Shown here: one piece after another, positions 11,511 through 22,123 of the stretch | Numbering within the stretch: position 1 is the first letter of the stretch | Layout of the letters: each line of letters begins with the position of its first letter | NCBI GenBank assembly: GCA_004802705.1 | Contig: SGPL01000314.1 | Span: 1 to 39,891, forward strand | Direction of reading: 5' to 3' | Source of the DNA: Bondarzewia mesenterica | Lineage: Eukaryota > Basidiomycota > Agaricomycetes > Russulales > Bondarzewiaceae | Length of the DNA stretch: 39,891 bases | Notes under the pieces: model-generated | What the model saw: only the letters and a program-made list of their open reading frames with translations | What the model was told of the DNA's origin: nothing | Databases searched by the model: none | Translations under genes and position numbers: made by a program

Positions 11511-12207
11511 TTAGTCAACAGGTTTCACTTTTGTACTATCCGTGCGGCCAAAACTACGCGAAACAAGCCGGACGCGCGCGCTGTCGAGAATTTGACTATG
11601 GTACATTGAGTTGGCGCACCCAGCGGTAAGATGTANGACTTCGGCATCCCGGGGGGCGGNACTAGCTTCCCCCCCGTCCATGTCCCCTGTGAGAGCAAGT
11701 CGAAACNTCATCATANNGTTTCGGCTGNATGGGGACAGATGACGCCCTGCNAATNGGAAATCAAGGATCACAACGAATGAATACCAATTTGAAACTCACC
11801 GTCCTTTGTCGAATTGAGACGACAGAGAAGGACTCGGACAATATCAGTGCTCTTCGCAACGAGCTCCATGAAAAANNNNNAAANAANACAAGACCCAGAG
11901 GGGTTTCCAGCCGTCCAATTGAACAACTGTTCCTTCATACACAAGAAGTCAACCTTTCGGAACATACCGTGGTCGCTATGAGCTCATGAATAGCAGAAAA
12001 ACATCCCTGCGATATGTAGCACAACCAATGCTGTCTATATTGGAGCCGGTAGCAAGCGATGCAGTATGCATCATCAGGAGCACAAGATGCTGCACTCGCT
12101 TGCCCATACCGCGGGTGAATTGATCGTGTGAGTCGAGTTTTGATGTAACTTTGAACCGCTGGTAAAGTGGATTCGGTGTTCGTTCGCGTATCTAAGCGCC
12201 AAAGCAC
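11511..12207 (-). CDS. unidentified spliced minus-strand gene fragment crossing Ns
   Basis: I do not recognise this protein. Three pieces join in frame. (a) An exon ending KTRLTRSIHPR has a GT donor near 12110. (b) An exon beginning after a CTCATAG acceptor near 11980 reads DHGMFRKVDFLCMKEQLFNW, runs into the N cluster at 11876-11887, and continues FFMELVAKSTDIVRVLLCRL. (c) After a GTGAGT...GCAG intron, an exon reads GRHLSP... and ends TDSTKVKPVD at 11511. The length of open frame across two introns argues against chance. The Ns, the unknown start and the lack of a known family keep this tentative. It could be a lineage-specific gene, a transposon remnant or a decayed gene. Confidence 0.3.
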
Positions 12208-12585
12208 GGAAGCTAGGGAATTGACGGTAGGAAGGAGTCGTGAATGAGGTTGGAGTGATGATGTGTCAACCTGGACTGTGGGATAGCGTGGGTGTGGGAT
12301 GCGTTGCAGTCGATTTCGTGTTTGGGGCGGTGGGTCTTGAGGGACAAAAATAGGTCCTTACAACTGCCTCCATCAGCCAAGCCTTGTCCTCCTATATAGG
12401 CAGCGAAAAGAATTGTAAAAAATGGTACTCACGTTCGTCACCGGGTACATCGCCCGCTAAGGCCCATCAAGCACCATACAACGAAGCGCACAGAACAACG
12501 CCGTATGGCTCAAATTAGTCTTCGTACTGCGGTAGAGACTCGCGCTGGGAGGTGAAGCAAACGGATCGGTGGTATCGGCCACGAA

Positions 12586-13270
12586 TTAAGCCTGGAGAAA
12601 CAGTGCCGGAGTATACTCGGCGACACTGTAACACGGACGCCCTGCGCCCAATGAAGCACTAGGATCCAAAACCAAAAGAGAAAATGAAATGCAAAGAACA
12701 TTCATACTGTACAAACAGAGAAAACATATGCTTGGATGCGTCAGCAAGGTCAGGCAGACCGGGGGAACTGCGATGCGCATAGCGCGTAAAGAATCGCCGG
12801 CTGCACCGATACCGCAAGTCCTCCCATATCTGCGATCATCTCCAGACTTGCAGGACCAAACGGGACGTTCATGGCGATGCGGATGCGATCACTCAACGCC
12901 AAAAGGTTCCCTCTAGAAATATATGATTAACCTACCAACGGGACGCGGTGCGCAGCTGGATGCACAGATCAGACCGAACACGCCGTGTCAGATAGCAGTT
13001 CCATTGAATAAGTAGCACACCTATCTGGTCCTTGGCACGCCGCCCGCGCCCAATCGCTCGGTCTCCAGCCAACCCTTGGCGCCCACCCCTCCTAGTATCC
13101 AACAAGCACCGGGGGTCAGTAAGATGAGTAAGAACCGACAAAGGGAATCAAACAAAGGCGGAACACACACCCCGGAAAAGTCCTGAGCGCCTCTCACCCA
13201 TTGGCGCGTCTGTGTGGCAGTCCGACGCAAAGGCTGCGCACACATTTCCACCGCAGCGCCGGTGACTAAA
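12586..13270 (-). other. spliced-looking, unassigned minus-strand region
   Basis: Several GT...AG segments with plausible branch sites lie on the minus strand. They separate short open pieces such as VTGAAVEMCAQPLRRTATQ, GVGAKGWLETERLGAGG, SDRIRIAMNVPFGPASLEMI and GAGRPCYSVAEYTPALFLQ. I could not join all of them in one frame without meeting a stop. The region may be a real gene with sequencing errors (an N lies at 13285), a pseudogene, or a non-coding transcript. No family is recognised. Confidence 0.22.
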
Positions 13271-14559
13271 ACAAAAGAGAAAAANGAAAAGAAGGAAAAA
13301 GGATCGGCTTGCTACCTAAGTTACTAACAGACACCAGCTGTCAATCACTCGCTAGGCTCGAGCAATCAGACGGAATCGATCCCGATAGTCAACGTCGGAA
13401 CAGTGATCGAGCGTCCGAGCGAGATGCGCGCTGCGCCGGCGCTGTTCAAAGTCGTCAGGCATGTATAATTGAGAAAGACCATTGCAACGCAGCCTCCCGC
13501 GCGCTTGCATGTCATAAAGAATCAATGCTGGTGAGAATGTCCCGAGTCGATGAATTGACTCACGTCGAGCTGCGCTGGCCGTCAGACAAGAAACACTGTG
13601 TATATGCGCATATATTTGGTGAGACTGACTGGATTCTTGACTCGGATTGACATAGGACTTACCAGGCACAGAGGGGCTTCGATGTGGAAAAGGACGTGTG
13701 TACCAGTAGATGTGTACGAGTACGTGAGTACAGACGTATGCTGGAGAGAATGTCCAGAGTCGAAGAATTGACTCATGTCGAGCTGCGCTGGCCGTCAGGC
13801 AAGACTATGTATATGCGCATATAGTTGGTGAGACTGACTGAATTCTTGACTCGGATTGACATGGGACTCACCAGGTACAGAGAGACTTCGATGTGGGAGA
13901 GGATGCGTGTACCAATAAAATTGTACGAGCGCGTGGGCACAGTTGTACGCCGGTGCAAGCAGACGAAGACCGTGCTCTGAACAAGCGCTGACCATGGAGC
14001 GAATATACGCATCAAGTGGATTCACAAGCCTATGTGACGTTGCCCATCGTCATCTGGAACGCTGCACACCGGGGCTGACAAAGAAAAAAAATGCTTGCAT
14101 TCGTCGTAGAACATATCGTACCATCAAACATCGAGAACAGGAAATCATGTCACAGGCGAAAAAGAACAAAAAAAAAAACGAAAAACGATGAGAAAGAAAC
14201 AGACATGGAGAAAAAGGAACAAATACACGGTCAAAATCCCATAGAGGTGATGCGCGGATGAAGAGGGGGATGGGCGGGGCTGCGAACGGAAAATCCGTAA
14301 ATATCGTAATGAAGCAAGCGGTATCCGAGAGAGGGGAGCGGGCCACTGATGCCAGACAACAGGACGGGAGGAAAACGGGAGTCAATGACTAAGAACGCGG
14401 AAGAGGAATGAGAGGAATACGATAACATCGGGGGAAAGCATCATGGGACGCAGAGTTCCGCTCAAGAACCCACAGCAAAAGCCGACATAAACACCGATAC
14501 TCCATTTTGTACAGTCACATGATGAAACACGAAAGAGAAGACCCATTTCAGTGAGCCTT
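13271..14559. other. gene-poor stretch downstream of the GID4 gene
   Basis: This is about 1.3 kb with no supported gene. It contains an N at 13285, the tandem repeat annotated separately, and purine-rich A-runs on the plus strand at 14085-14215 and 14390-14420. The part nearest 14559 is the 3' flank of the minus-strand GID4 gene. Confidence 0.45.
13524..13952. repeat. two-copy tandem repeat of about 213 bp
   Basis: Copy 1 starts about 13524-13528 (tgctggtgagaatgtcc) and copy 2 about 13737-13741 (tgctggagagaatgtcc). Both then run through gtcgagctgcgctggccgtc, atatgcgcatat, ttcttgactcggattgacat and ggacttaccag/ggactcaccag to a gtacgagNacgtg block. By eye they are roughly 80-90% identical with small indels. 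On the minus strand each copy carries a GT...AG intron-like segment, so the duplicated unit may be an exon-intron pair. The two copies are not clearly protein coding. Confidence 0.85.
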
Positions 14560-16220
14560 TCATCGGAGCTCGTAGCTGGAGCTCACGCTCTCCGGTACGT
14601 GCTTCAATGATAGCTGCTGGTATCTGTGAAAAAGAGGGCAACTCTCAGTAAAAGACGTACCGACAAATGTGCTGTACTCACGGTTCCGAATTCTGGTGGA
14701 AGTAAAAGCCACTCATCGTCGCCACGGCAGGTCCTGACCGTGCTCCGACCGAAGAGGAGCGCCGCGACACGCTGCTCTCCTCTCGGGTAGAACTCTCCCG
14801 CGCACGCCGCGGTGCTGGTTCCGGTTTCAGAGGGGGCGCGGGCAGTGCAGCTTCGGCGTCCACATCTTCGAGGACCGAAGACCGTTGAAGCGGTGATGGA
14901 CGCATGATCGAGGGCGCACTGGCATGAGAGTTGAAGTCAACGCATACATAGTAAAATCCTGTGCAGGAAAAAGAATGACAAAAAAAGGCTATGAGCGAAA
15001 GAAGACACAAGGATCAAAAGAAGAACGAACCCGCAAAACTAGCACCATTGATATCTTGCACGCGGTGGTCAGGTACCAAAAAACGCTCCTTCCATCGCAT
15101 GAACACAGCACCGCAATCGCTGTCGGTCGTCAAATGAGGCGTTTTGAGCTTATTCTTGATATGTCGGAAAGCAGGAAAACGGGCCCAATGGACCATGTCT
15201 TCCTGTTCATTAGCGCCCCAATTTTGAGTCAGGAATCCGTATCGAGTGCCAATTATCTCGGCGTCGAAATACGTCGTCAGTTCGGGCCAATCGTCGGTTA
15301 GTCCACGGATGCAGAGATAACCACACAAAAATGACGAAGAGAAATCCACGTCCTGAGTACGAAATATCAACATGGCTCAAGCATAACGTAGAGAACAATT
15401 GAATACTGACAACAATGGTCACCGTGACGTCGTAGCTGTTCCTGCCGCTCTTCTGCGTGCCCTGGAACGTAGCGCCAGGGTAGAGACAGTGATGCCCTTG
15501 CGAGCGCATGCGGATCCGAGAGATATCTACGAAGGGATCGGGAGAACAAAGATATTCAGGCCGAGCTGTATTCTTGTTGACGGAAGGCGCAAAACGAGAC
15601 TGAACGAGAGGAGAGGGAGCATGAAAAGCAATGGGAGCATTGGAGGATGAAGAGGAGCAGTCGAGGGACAATCGTGCTGGCTTGGGGGCGGAGGTAAGCT
15701 GAGAGGCGGCGGAGATAAGCTGAGAGGCGGCGGAGGTAGAGGGGAAGGAGCGCTCGAAAACAGCAGAAGTAGGCGATTCCATATCTTGATCGTCATCGAG
15801 GGAGCGGTCAATGACGGGTCTTGTCATCGAGTCTGCCTCGTTGATGGCATGCGTTGGGACACGACGAACGAAGCTCTGCCCGAGAGCGACGTACATGAGC
15901 CTCTCCTGTGCCGACTGAATGCTCGCCCGAGGCAAGAGTCGATCACGACAGAGACGACAGATCATGAGGTGGTCATTGGCGTCGGCGCTTCCGTGGAGGT
16001 AGGCCTGGGGTAGGGTGCTGTCGATGTCTGCGGACAGGGGGGAGTGACATCGTGAACAGAGCTTGACCTGGGGCTGAAGGAGATCGAGTTGTTGAGAGCT
16101 GGGAGGATGGGAGATATTTTCTGAAGGCATGGGCGAAGAGCAGGGTCCAGTGGTGGAGTGTGTGTGAGAGCGTCCGAGGTTGTCCGTTAGGTTTTGCCGT
16201 GCACGTGGGAGACCGACCAT
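14560..16220 (-). CDS. GID4: GID E3 ubiquitin ligase substrate receptor Gid4/Vid24
   Basis: Gid4 recognises N-terminal Pro degrons on gluconeogenic enzymes and other targets and delivers them to the GID/CTLH ligase. The Vid24 beta-barrel domain is split over exons. It begins at HHCLYPGATFQGTQKSGRNS and continues with CGYLCIRGLTDDWPELTTYF, GTRYGFLTQNWGANEQEDMV, HWARFPAFRHIKNKLKTPHL, FMRWKERFLVPDHRV and INGASFAGFYYVCVDF. It ends SGFYFHQNSEPYQQLSLKHV; the TGA is at 14562-14560. A ~75-residue Ser/Pro/Arg-rich insert lies between FYYVCVDF and SGFYFHQ. The N-terminal half is long and low in complexity, with two Cys pairs (CSRC and CRLC) that might bind zinc. Two in-frame ATGs, at 16220 and 16130, are possible starts. 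The later one (MPSENISHPP) may be preferred, but I cannot decide. Confidence 0.93.
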
Positions 16221-17990
16221 CGCGCGGGCTGGTTTAAGTACGCACGTCCTCCTAGCTCAGAGCGCTCCCTGCAGGGGATCATCCATCTCTTGTTCAAGCG
16301 CTCTATCTTCTCCCACTCAGAGCCTCGCCCAACCCCGGCCCTCTCCAGTCCTCTGGCGTAATCCCATCTCACAGCCAGCTCTTGCATCTGAAAAAAAACG
16401 TAGACAGGTTGCCATATGGATTGATGCAACTGGTCTCATCCATGCACTCCGTACAATAATCTCCCCGAGGCGCTTGTTCTCAGATCTCAACCATTCGTCC
16501 TATAGGCTGTGCCTGTCCCCGAGCATCGCTGTGCAATTTCACCATTTACAGACAGTCCTCGTAACGTGCAGCTTCAAGTGCCCTCAAAGGCGTCTACTCA
16601 CTCTTTCATCATGATTAGTATTAGCATTAGCCCTTCATCGGGCGCTCAATCCTTGGTCCTAACACTGCGCCTGATGGCACCCAATTAGATTGATCATTGA
16701 CTTGAATGTAATTATTTCTTTCCGTTCCATAACGTCTTCATGTGCTCCGTCTCATAACTAATCCCCGATGATTTAGAACAAAAACGAATACTCAGCGGCT
16801 CTTGATCCCGAGAAATGAGCACCATCGACCGCTACATCCATATGTATCGACCACCGACTCCGGCATCTGACGCGTCGCACATAGAGTTTAATAATCTCAA
16901 TCGCCTCCTTGTCTCCCCGATGGTCTCGAATTCCGCTGCACTACATACAGCACACGACGTCTGCCCAGGAACGGAACTTCGGCATCGAATATTATTCCAT
17001 TGTGATTTCGTCTCTACGCGGAGTGGGGCCTGAAACGCCGACCATCATCATCGGCATCGAGCGACCCCTCTATCGGTCAGCGCCTATCTTTCGAAGAGAG
17101 ATTCGGCAGTCCATCGTCTTGTTGTATCCTCCCTCACGCGCCCCCCAACCTTGTCTGCACAGCACCTACCCGCCCCGCCCATTGATGTGTCGGCCTCGAA
17201 ACCCTCGTGCTCGCACTGTGTCCCTTTCGGATACCCTTGCGCCCGCACTCGCACGACTGCTGCACAGCAGTCCCGTCCACAGACCTTTCCGCTGACACCT
17301 GTCGTTATTGACTCAATCCGTTTCCCCACGCATGTGAATCTCAGCCATTGACACACGTCGTCCCATTGTTCGCCCAACATATCTTTCTCCGCTCCGATGC
17401 AGGGGCGTCTAACGCGCCTGCGGACGTCTCTGTCGACAATGGAACTTTCTCTAGTAGCGCGCGTCTATCGACTCTTGGGCGCCTCCCCAACCCTCAGAGC
17501 CCGAGGCGCCTGCATCGGGGTGTTTCATGTAGATCCCAGATCACCACTCGACCATCGTAAACGTTCTGCTCTATAAGGCGTATGTGCTGATGCAATCTCA
17601 AATACATCGAGATTCCCGCTCAGTCACTTATTGGTCATCGTCGTCGTTCACCATGGACAAACTGTTGGTTCTCTGGCTTTGTTTTTGGACATTCTTTGCA
17701 CGTCTGCCGAGGCACCCAAAAGCAAGTCGGATTCTAGGTAAGTTATGTAGATCGGACACGTACTGCGACATAATACAATGTCAGACAGCAGAATGCTCCA
17801 ATATTTTATGTGTCTAATGGTACTCCACCAGCCCGCTGCGTAAGAAACAAAATTCCGCAAATCGTTAGTCCGTAGTTCCGTCGTGAACGGGTCGTCTAAG
17901 AGCATTAGAAAGAGAATCGAAGACAAGACATCGCAAAATCATCGCAAACTCGTACTCAACCACCATGACATAGATACCGGGACATCGGGT
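16221..17990. other. gene-poor stretch between GID4 and the MFS gene
   Basis: This is about 1.8 kb. The first part is the promoter side of GID4. Several plus-strand frames of 60-130 codons exist (for example 16815-17033, 16909-17295, 17151-17351), but none has recognisable motifs or a convincing spliced continuation. The part next to 17990 is the 3' flank of the MFS gene. I cannot support a gene here. Confidence 0.45.
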
Positions 17991-20832
17991 CTACGCCTGC
18001 TCCCCCGACGACCGACTCTTCTCCTCCGCAAGTCCGCCCGCCAACGTCCCTTCCTTCTCCTCCTCTGGCTCAGCGCCGGTTTCTCGGATTTCGTGCTTCT
18101 CATCCACATCCGTAGCTGCACCTGCAGCTGGCAAAGGCGCCGCAGCACCCGCCTCCACGTCCTTCTGCGCACCACTGCGCACCGTGTTGCGCTTCAAGGT
18201 ATATACTCGAACGAACAACACTAGCGCCCGGGCGATGTACGTCAAGGTCATTAGCGCCAGGTCGACGAGAAGACCAAAAGGACGCACCCATGATGAGCCC
18301 AACACCTACGATCGGCGCGTTCACGATCCAAATCGTACTTATCGATTGCGCGTATGCATGAATGATCTGCTGGCGCGCGGGTTCCTTTCAGACGCCCATC
18401 GGTCATGAGTATCCTTCGTCCACACGTACAAGTACATGGAAAGAAGGAAACTACTCACGGGAATGTTCTTCAGTTGCCGCACGCTCTCGCTGAGCGCCGC
18501 GGGCGACGTATCAAAACTGATGTTCGGGATCTTGGCGATCTTCTTCCTCAACACGCTCGAGTAGATGGCTTGCCCGATCGACGTCCCGATGGTCCCTCCC
18601 AGTGTCCTGGAACATGCGCACCCAATGAGATGGGCATGGAAAGATGGGATCTGTAACAGACAAAGTCTCACCGGAGGAAACCGTAGGTTGCCGTGGACGT
18701 GGCCATATCTTTGAGGGGCATTGCAGCTTGCAAACCGATGAGGGGCGTCTAAATCGATCGTGGGGCCATTGAGTGATTGATGAACAAAGCTGTAAGAGCT
18801 GGGCAAGTGAGTCGACGCGAGTCAATGACGAACCTGGAAAAGACAGCCGATGCCTAACGAAGTAACGAGGGGATAGAGGACTTTCTCCGCCCTACGTGGT
18901 AATAATAAAGAAGGGTGAACAACGGGCGCAATATCTTTGGACCAAAACACGTACGTCGACGAGGTATCATCCAGCGTTGTCATCAGGCCCCATCCAAGGA
19001 CCATGACAGCCCATGCAAACCACATAATGGGCCGGTAACTTCCTGTGCGTGTTACGAGTTGACCTGAGAGCGCAGAGAAAAGTGCGCCTCCTAGTGAAAA
19101 CGGAAGCATCCTGGAGATCAAACATCCGTCAATAGATGCGCCATTCAGATAGAATTTATAAAAAAAATACCGGACACCTGCACCAGTAGCTGACGACCCA
19201 AGAACTTGGAAATAGAGGGGTAGATAGTATGCACCTGGTATGGAATGGCACTCAGTCGATCGGGATTAAGACCTCTCCGCGTTGAATGCTTACCACCAAA
19301 GAAAGCTATAGCATGTAATAAAGTAGTTATCAATATGATTGCTGTGGTCCTTGTCTGCAGTGAAGTATGAATGATGATCAAGAGTCAATAATGGTGACGG
19401 GCTCCGTACCTTGAATAGCCGTGGGGGTATGATAGGCGATCGCGTCGTGTATATTTCGTTGACGCTTGCGGCAAGCATGAGTAGGCCACCGATAGTGAGC
19501 AGAGCTATCGTCTCTGCAGAAGACCCTACAGATATCCTCTACGACTGGAGGTAATAATATACAATTCAAGGTACTCACAATTCGTTTCTCCGCTGTTGAA
19601 TCCGATAAGCAGGCATACGACGCCGCCTATCATGAGAAGCAAACCGACGAAATCGAATTGTTGAATATGTTGCCGCAGACTCATGCCATGATGCGGATTC
19701 AAATTGAGGAAGAAAAACAGGATGGCACCCGCGATGCCGCCAGTTGGTCTGAGAAATATAGCCTGAATATGAGTGCCTAGCCGTCGATGATATCTAAATG
19801 AAAGATATGTTCGTACAAATTAATGAAAAAACACCTATCAGACGGCCGTCGCTGGTCAGCCGAATGACGAGATGAGTGACAAATATAGTGACACAACTGA
19901 CCATCTCCATGAGACATGGTCTGTGAAAACTCCTCCAAGTAAAGGGCCGATTACACTGAAGCATTAGGTGATACATGAACTGCAATAGAAGATGGCAGCC
20001 GCTGTGCTTACCTCGCAATCCCCCAAGTTGCGCCTAGCGCGCCGCCGAACTTTCCACGGCTGAAAAATTGTCAGTCAAACGCCTGTATTAAAATCATAAC
20101 CATCCGCGACCACCCACTCTTCCAGGGAAACAATATCTGAAATAGTAATTTGAACAAGCTGGATGATGCCACCGCCTCCGATACCTTGGATGGCACGGCA
20201 GACAATTAACCAGATCATGTTTTGTGCGGCACCGCATAATGCAGACCCAATCTTTGCCATGCGTCAGATCAATAAGGATGATTACGGGATGACACTGCAG
20301 CCTCACCAAAAAGATAACAATGGAAGAATACAGAATCGGTTTACGGCCTGTGAGAGATGTGATGAGACGGAACGAGTATTAGAACAATATGAAGACACAT
20401 GCCCGTTAGGTCCGATAACTTTCCGTAGAGCGGTGCAAGAGCTGCTGCTGCCAAGAGGTACGCGCTACGAAGAGATTGAGTCGGTAAGACTGACCGACGT
20501 GCGCTTCAGCACCAACTCACCTCCCAACCCAACTATAATCCTTTCCACCGCCCAATTTTTCAACGATAGTGGGCAGGGCAGTCGCAACAATAGTCTTGGA
20601 TTTTCAAGTGTCATACACAAAGGCGCGACGGGGGAACAAACAAACATACCTGATCCAAGGCTGCCAAGAACGTACAAGCCATGAGACCCAAGAATACGAT
20701 CCAAAGCCGATTTTTGGGCAGGACATGCTCCTCGTTAGCCTTCCACGAAGCGCCAGCCTCGCGCTTTTCTTGCACATGTTGGCCGGCCGCATCTTCCTTC
20801 GCCGACGCAGGTGTTTCTACCGAATGATCCAT
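17991..20832 (-). CDS. MFS transporter, DHA2 (14-TM drug:H+ antiporter) type
   Basis: The start is ATG at 20832 with a polar N-tail ([18 protein letters not shown]). The first helix is [18 protein letters not shown], then [20 protein letters not shown] and SWVGS([14 protein letters not shown]). The loop [13 protein letters not shown] is MFS motif [33 protein letters not shown] and [18 protein letters not shown] (antiporter motif C region) follow, then CFFINL and [14 protein letters not shown]. The C-terminal half has [43 protein letters not shown] and a basic [13 protein letters not shown] before a charged tail ending SSGEQA. The 14-helix DHA2 family exports toxins, drugs and secondary metabolites at the plasma membrane; the substrate is unknown. 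Two oddities are an 18-nt microexon (19817-19834) and a GC-AG intron (20348-20402). Confidence 0.92.
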
Positions 20833-22123
20833 GTAATCTCTCGATCTATAAATCGTTGCCAGAAGGAAGGCGCTGCTGCGATGAACTGAAAAGCAGCCTC
20901 TTCAGCGACAAAAGCCCAAGGGAGGGGTTTCGTGAGAAGGAGAGAACGACGGAAGAGTCGAGTGGGGAGGGGGGCCGCACTCAGCAGGCCGATCTGTTTT
21001 ATTTTGAGATGGTCGTGACCGGTATGTACATGCCGTAATGCCGGGACCTTGCCGATCGATTCTGCTGACCTCGGCCACGGGGCCTGCTGGATCCGTACAC
21101 TTCTAGTACCAAAGTCGATGACTGAAATCCATTTTGGGGTAGATATGAGGTAGAAAAGTCTAAAATGAAGCGTATGTTTGGCACAATATACATTCGTCAT
21201 CAAACGGCAGGCTTGCCGTCGACGCTTCGATCCATCATCTCATTTTGTCGCCATATGATAAGTATCTAGCTGGTTGACCACGCACCTGTAAGTTCCGGAT
21301 GAGAGTTCAGAGAAACATATAAGCATGCAAGGAGTGCCCACACAATCAGAGCTTTGCAAAGAAAGAAATTTGAAGAGAAGGAAGTCTGGCAGATCTTTGG
21401 AGGCCGCTGAGATGCAACTGAGTGCTGTGAGGTCAGCCAGTCATTGGAATTGCAGGTTACAGTGTCGCGGTGCACTTGAAACATACTGCGCACACGCTCT
21501 TGTAGTACTCTGGCTTTTCTGTAACATTTGTCCATATACTTTGATCGTCTACCTGCTGCTGGTGACACGCCTGGGGCAATGGGCTTCGTATCGGATCCTG
21601 TCACGTCGATAGTGAGGGTGATATGATACAGATCCACGAGGTTGTAATGAGGAGTAAAGCTGCCTTGGATGGAAGGACTTGAGAGAACTTAAGGTGGGCC
21701 TCGACGGATTGGTTTGGATTAGTAGGGTACACTGCAGTGCATATGACATTCTAGATTTGTGACAATGTTTTTGTCTGCATATTCATGCTGTCCTCAGGCT
21801 TAACTCGAGCTCTCGAACTCAATGACTTATGACAGCAGCAGTGAGCTTGTTTAAAAAACAAAAATCCGAGCTACCGACAGCTGTGGTAATGGCCGAATTG
21901 TTTTTTTTTTGGTCAACGGAGGAGGGTATGAAATTTTGAAATCTTTATGAAGTTTCTTGGTGAACCAGGTGTGAGCGCTTCTTGAAGGCGATCTCGGCAA
22001 CCGCCACTGCTTACTAAATTTGTCCCTCCCTTAAGCCTTTGCAAAGCGAGATTCTCCTCTTCGTCGTGCTCATCTTCCATCTCTTTTTCTTCATTTATTC
22101 ATTGTCTCTTATAGAATTTCATC
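20833..22123. other. divergent intergenic region between the MFS gene and Ran
   Basis: This is about 1.3 kb. It includes the MFS promoter (with a CGG-N10-CCG palindrome, listed separately) and the Ran promoter. The latter has a pyrimidine-rich leader at about 22050-22115, usual for highly expressed fungal genes. A 123-codon minus frame at 21266-21637 exists but has no recognisable motif. Confidence 0.5.
21020..21035. promoter_or_regulatory. CGG-N10-CCG palindrome, possible Zn2Cys6 regulator site
   Basis: The sequence cggtatgtacatgccg is palindromic at 14 of 16 positions. It begins and ends with the CGG/CCG half-sites bound by fungal Zn(II)2Cys6 factors. It lies about 190 bp upstream of the MFS start codon, where a drug-pump regulator could bind. 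There is no functional evidence. Such short sites can occur by chance. Confidence 0.35.

Noticed and set aside
17205..17240. CSHCVPFGYPC, like the second half of a Zn2Cys6 DNA-binding domain
   Set aside because: The first half (CxxCRxxKxxC) is absent upstream in any frame, and the surrounding frame has no exon structure, so it looks like chance.
16815..17295. Plus-strand frames of 70-130 codons as a possible gene
   Set aside because: No recognisable domain, no consistent intron joins, and composition like the surrounding intergenic DNA.
21266..21637. 123-codon minus-strand frame between MFS and Ran
   Set aside because: Starts and stops without splice support, no motif, and lies in the shared promoter region.
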